Shown here: piece by piece, positions 40,039-40,503 of the stretch
Numbering within the stretch: the stretch's first letter is position 1
Layout: every line of letters begins with the position of its first letter
NCBI RefSeq assembly: GCF_017329615.1
Contig: NZ_JAFMTW010000031.1
Span: 1 to 40,503 of the forward strand
Direction of reading: 5' to 3'
DNA length: 40,503 bases
Source: Alicyclobacillus suci
GTDB taxonomy: Bacteria > Bacillota > Bacilli > Alicyclobacillales > Alicyclobacillaceae
Program-made: the position numbers and the translations under genes
The notes under the pieces: model-generated
What the model was told of the DNA's origin: nothing
Seen by the model: only the letters and a program-made list of their open reading frames with translations
Databases searched by the model: none

Positions 40039-40324
40039 ATCGCCATTTGTAAAGGGGCTGCTTTCAGCGGCCCTACTCGCTGGATCTTTTGTATTCTTCA
40101 TAATAGCAGCCTGGTTCGGATTGATCCGTGGCAACGTCCCTGCCGACACCAAGACACAAAGCTACATAGTCCAGTCAGGAGACAGCCTATGGAGCATAGC
40201 AAGCCGCTTTGATTCACGAGACAACACAGAGGCCGTGGAAGCGTGGATAGAGCGTGAGAACGGCATAGGTGCGGATATACAGCCGGGGATGACGATAAAG
40301 GTGCCTGTGGGCGGTGATAGATGA
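40016..40324 (+). CDS. Membrane-anchored LysM protein
   Basis: A 102-residue protein with a basic N-terminus, one membrane helix (residues ~14-36) and an extracellular LysM domain (~48-97: YIVQSGDSLWSIASRF, QPGMTIKVPV). It overlaps the end of bet by 23 bases. The layout resembles YneA, the SOS-induced division inhibitor of Bacillus. ATG 40016 has no clear ribosome binding site, so the start is uncertain. Confidence 0.75.
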   Translation: MARNYRSKSPFVKGLLSAALLAGSFVFFIIAAWFGLIRGNVPADTKTQSYIVQSGDSLWSIASRFDSRDNTEAVEAWIERENGIGADIQPGMTIKVPVGGDR

Positions 40325-40503
40325 TGCTTGGAGACTATTTGAGTCGGTACGTAAGCATTATACAGGGCAAAAAGGGTGTCGATCGTGATCGTGCTTTGGC
40401 GCTTCTGATGACTGACATGGAACGTGAGTACGAAATCCCTCTGCTATACAACCGGACATGGGTGCAGGAGAACAAGGCGGCTTACAAACTCTATCAGATG
40501 ATT
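40321..40503 (+). CDS. Partial phage gene, cut by the window edge
   Basis: An open frame from ATG 40321 (or 40324) that overlaps the LysM gene stop by 4 bases and runs to the end of the window. The visible 61 residues include LGDYLSRYVSIIQGKKGVDR and LLMTDMEREYEIPLL. GGGCGGTG lies upstream. Its composition is protein-like; the family is not recognisable from this part. Confidence 0.6.
   Translation, partial: MMLGDYLSRYVSIIQGKKGVDRDRALALLMTDMEREYEIPLLYNRTWVQENKAAYKLYQMI

Overview
The first ~30.5 kb read as a chromosomal segment of a spore-forming, aerobic, menaquinone-using Firmicute of the order Bacillales. An Alicyclobacillus-like organism is my best guess, from the roughly balanced base composition and the gene set; this is inference, since no rRNA lies in the window. 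The gene order mecA-like / gudB / sleB-ypeB / ypfA / cmk / rpsA-like (ypfD) / yphA-like / der / gpsA / spoIVA / mtrB / hepS-menG-hepT / ndk / cheR is the conserved backbone known from Bacillus subtilis. Local differences are a plsC next to cmk, a DUF512 radical-SAM gene before der, plsY fused into the gpsA operon, gcvH before spoIVA, and a tRNA-Pro where hbs and mtrA would be expected.

Layout: 1-5.4 kb holds tRNA-Leu, ccpA (carbon catabolite control), pepV, a MecA/YpbH adaptor, glutamate dehydrogenase and a small Cys-rich protein. 5.5-8.4 kb holds the spore cortex-lytic pair sleB-ypeB and a PilZ flagellar brake. 9.1-17.1 kb holds cmk, plsC, ribosomal protein S1, der, plsY and gpsA; GpsA, PlsY and PlsC together cover glycerol-3-phosphate to phosphatidate. 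One small membrane gene before rpsA appears frameshifted. 17.2-23 kb holds gcvH, spoIVA, tRNA-Pro, TRAP (mtrB), the heptaprenyl diphosphate synthase/menaquinone genes and ndk. 23-30.5 kb is a mosaic on both strands: a patatin-like hydrolase, cheR, a polysaccharide deacetylase, the c-di-AMP receptor darB, a monofunctional transglycosylase, a free-standing lipoyl domain, mntH with a readable promoter/operator, a 29-residue membrane peptide and a CPA2 cation/proton antiporter.

From about 30.6 kb to the right edge lies the left part of a prophage. A large serine integrase (minus strand) is followed by a LexA-type CI repressor and a divergent Cro-like gene. A second, independent pair of divergent XRE regulators with its own operators comes next. 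Two minus-strand cargo genes with near-perfect ribosome binding sites follow: a gp25/baseplate-like protein and a stand-alone Cas2-like protein. Then come a Rha/KilAC antirepressor, an HNH protein, divergent ribbon-helix-helix regulators, a run of very small overlapping genes, a Gam-like/Bet recombination pair, a LysM membrane protein and a gene cut by the window edge.

The most unusual material is in the prophage. In both immunity modules the operator sits in the spacer between the -35 and -10 boxes. Two homologous minus-strand mini-proteins (39 and 43 residues) lie tail-on to plus-strand genes and appear to form an unrecognised small-protein family. Start codons were chosen by Shine-Dalgarno spacing and family length; database searches could not be run.
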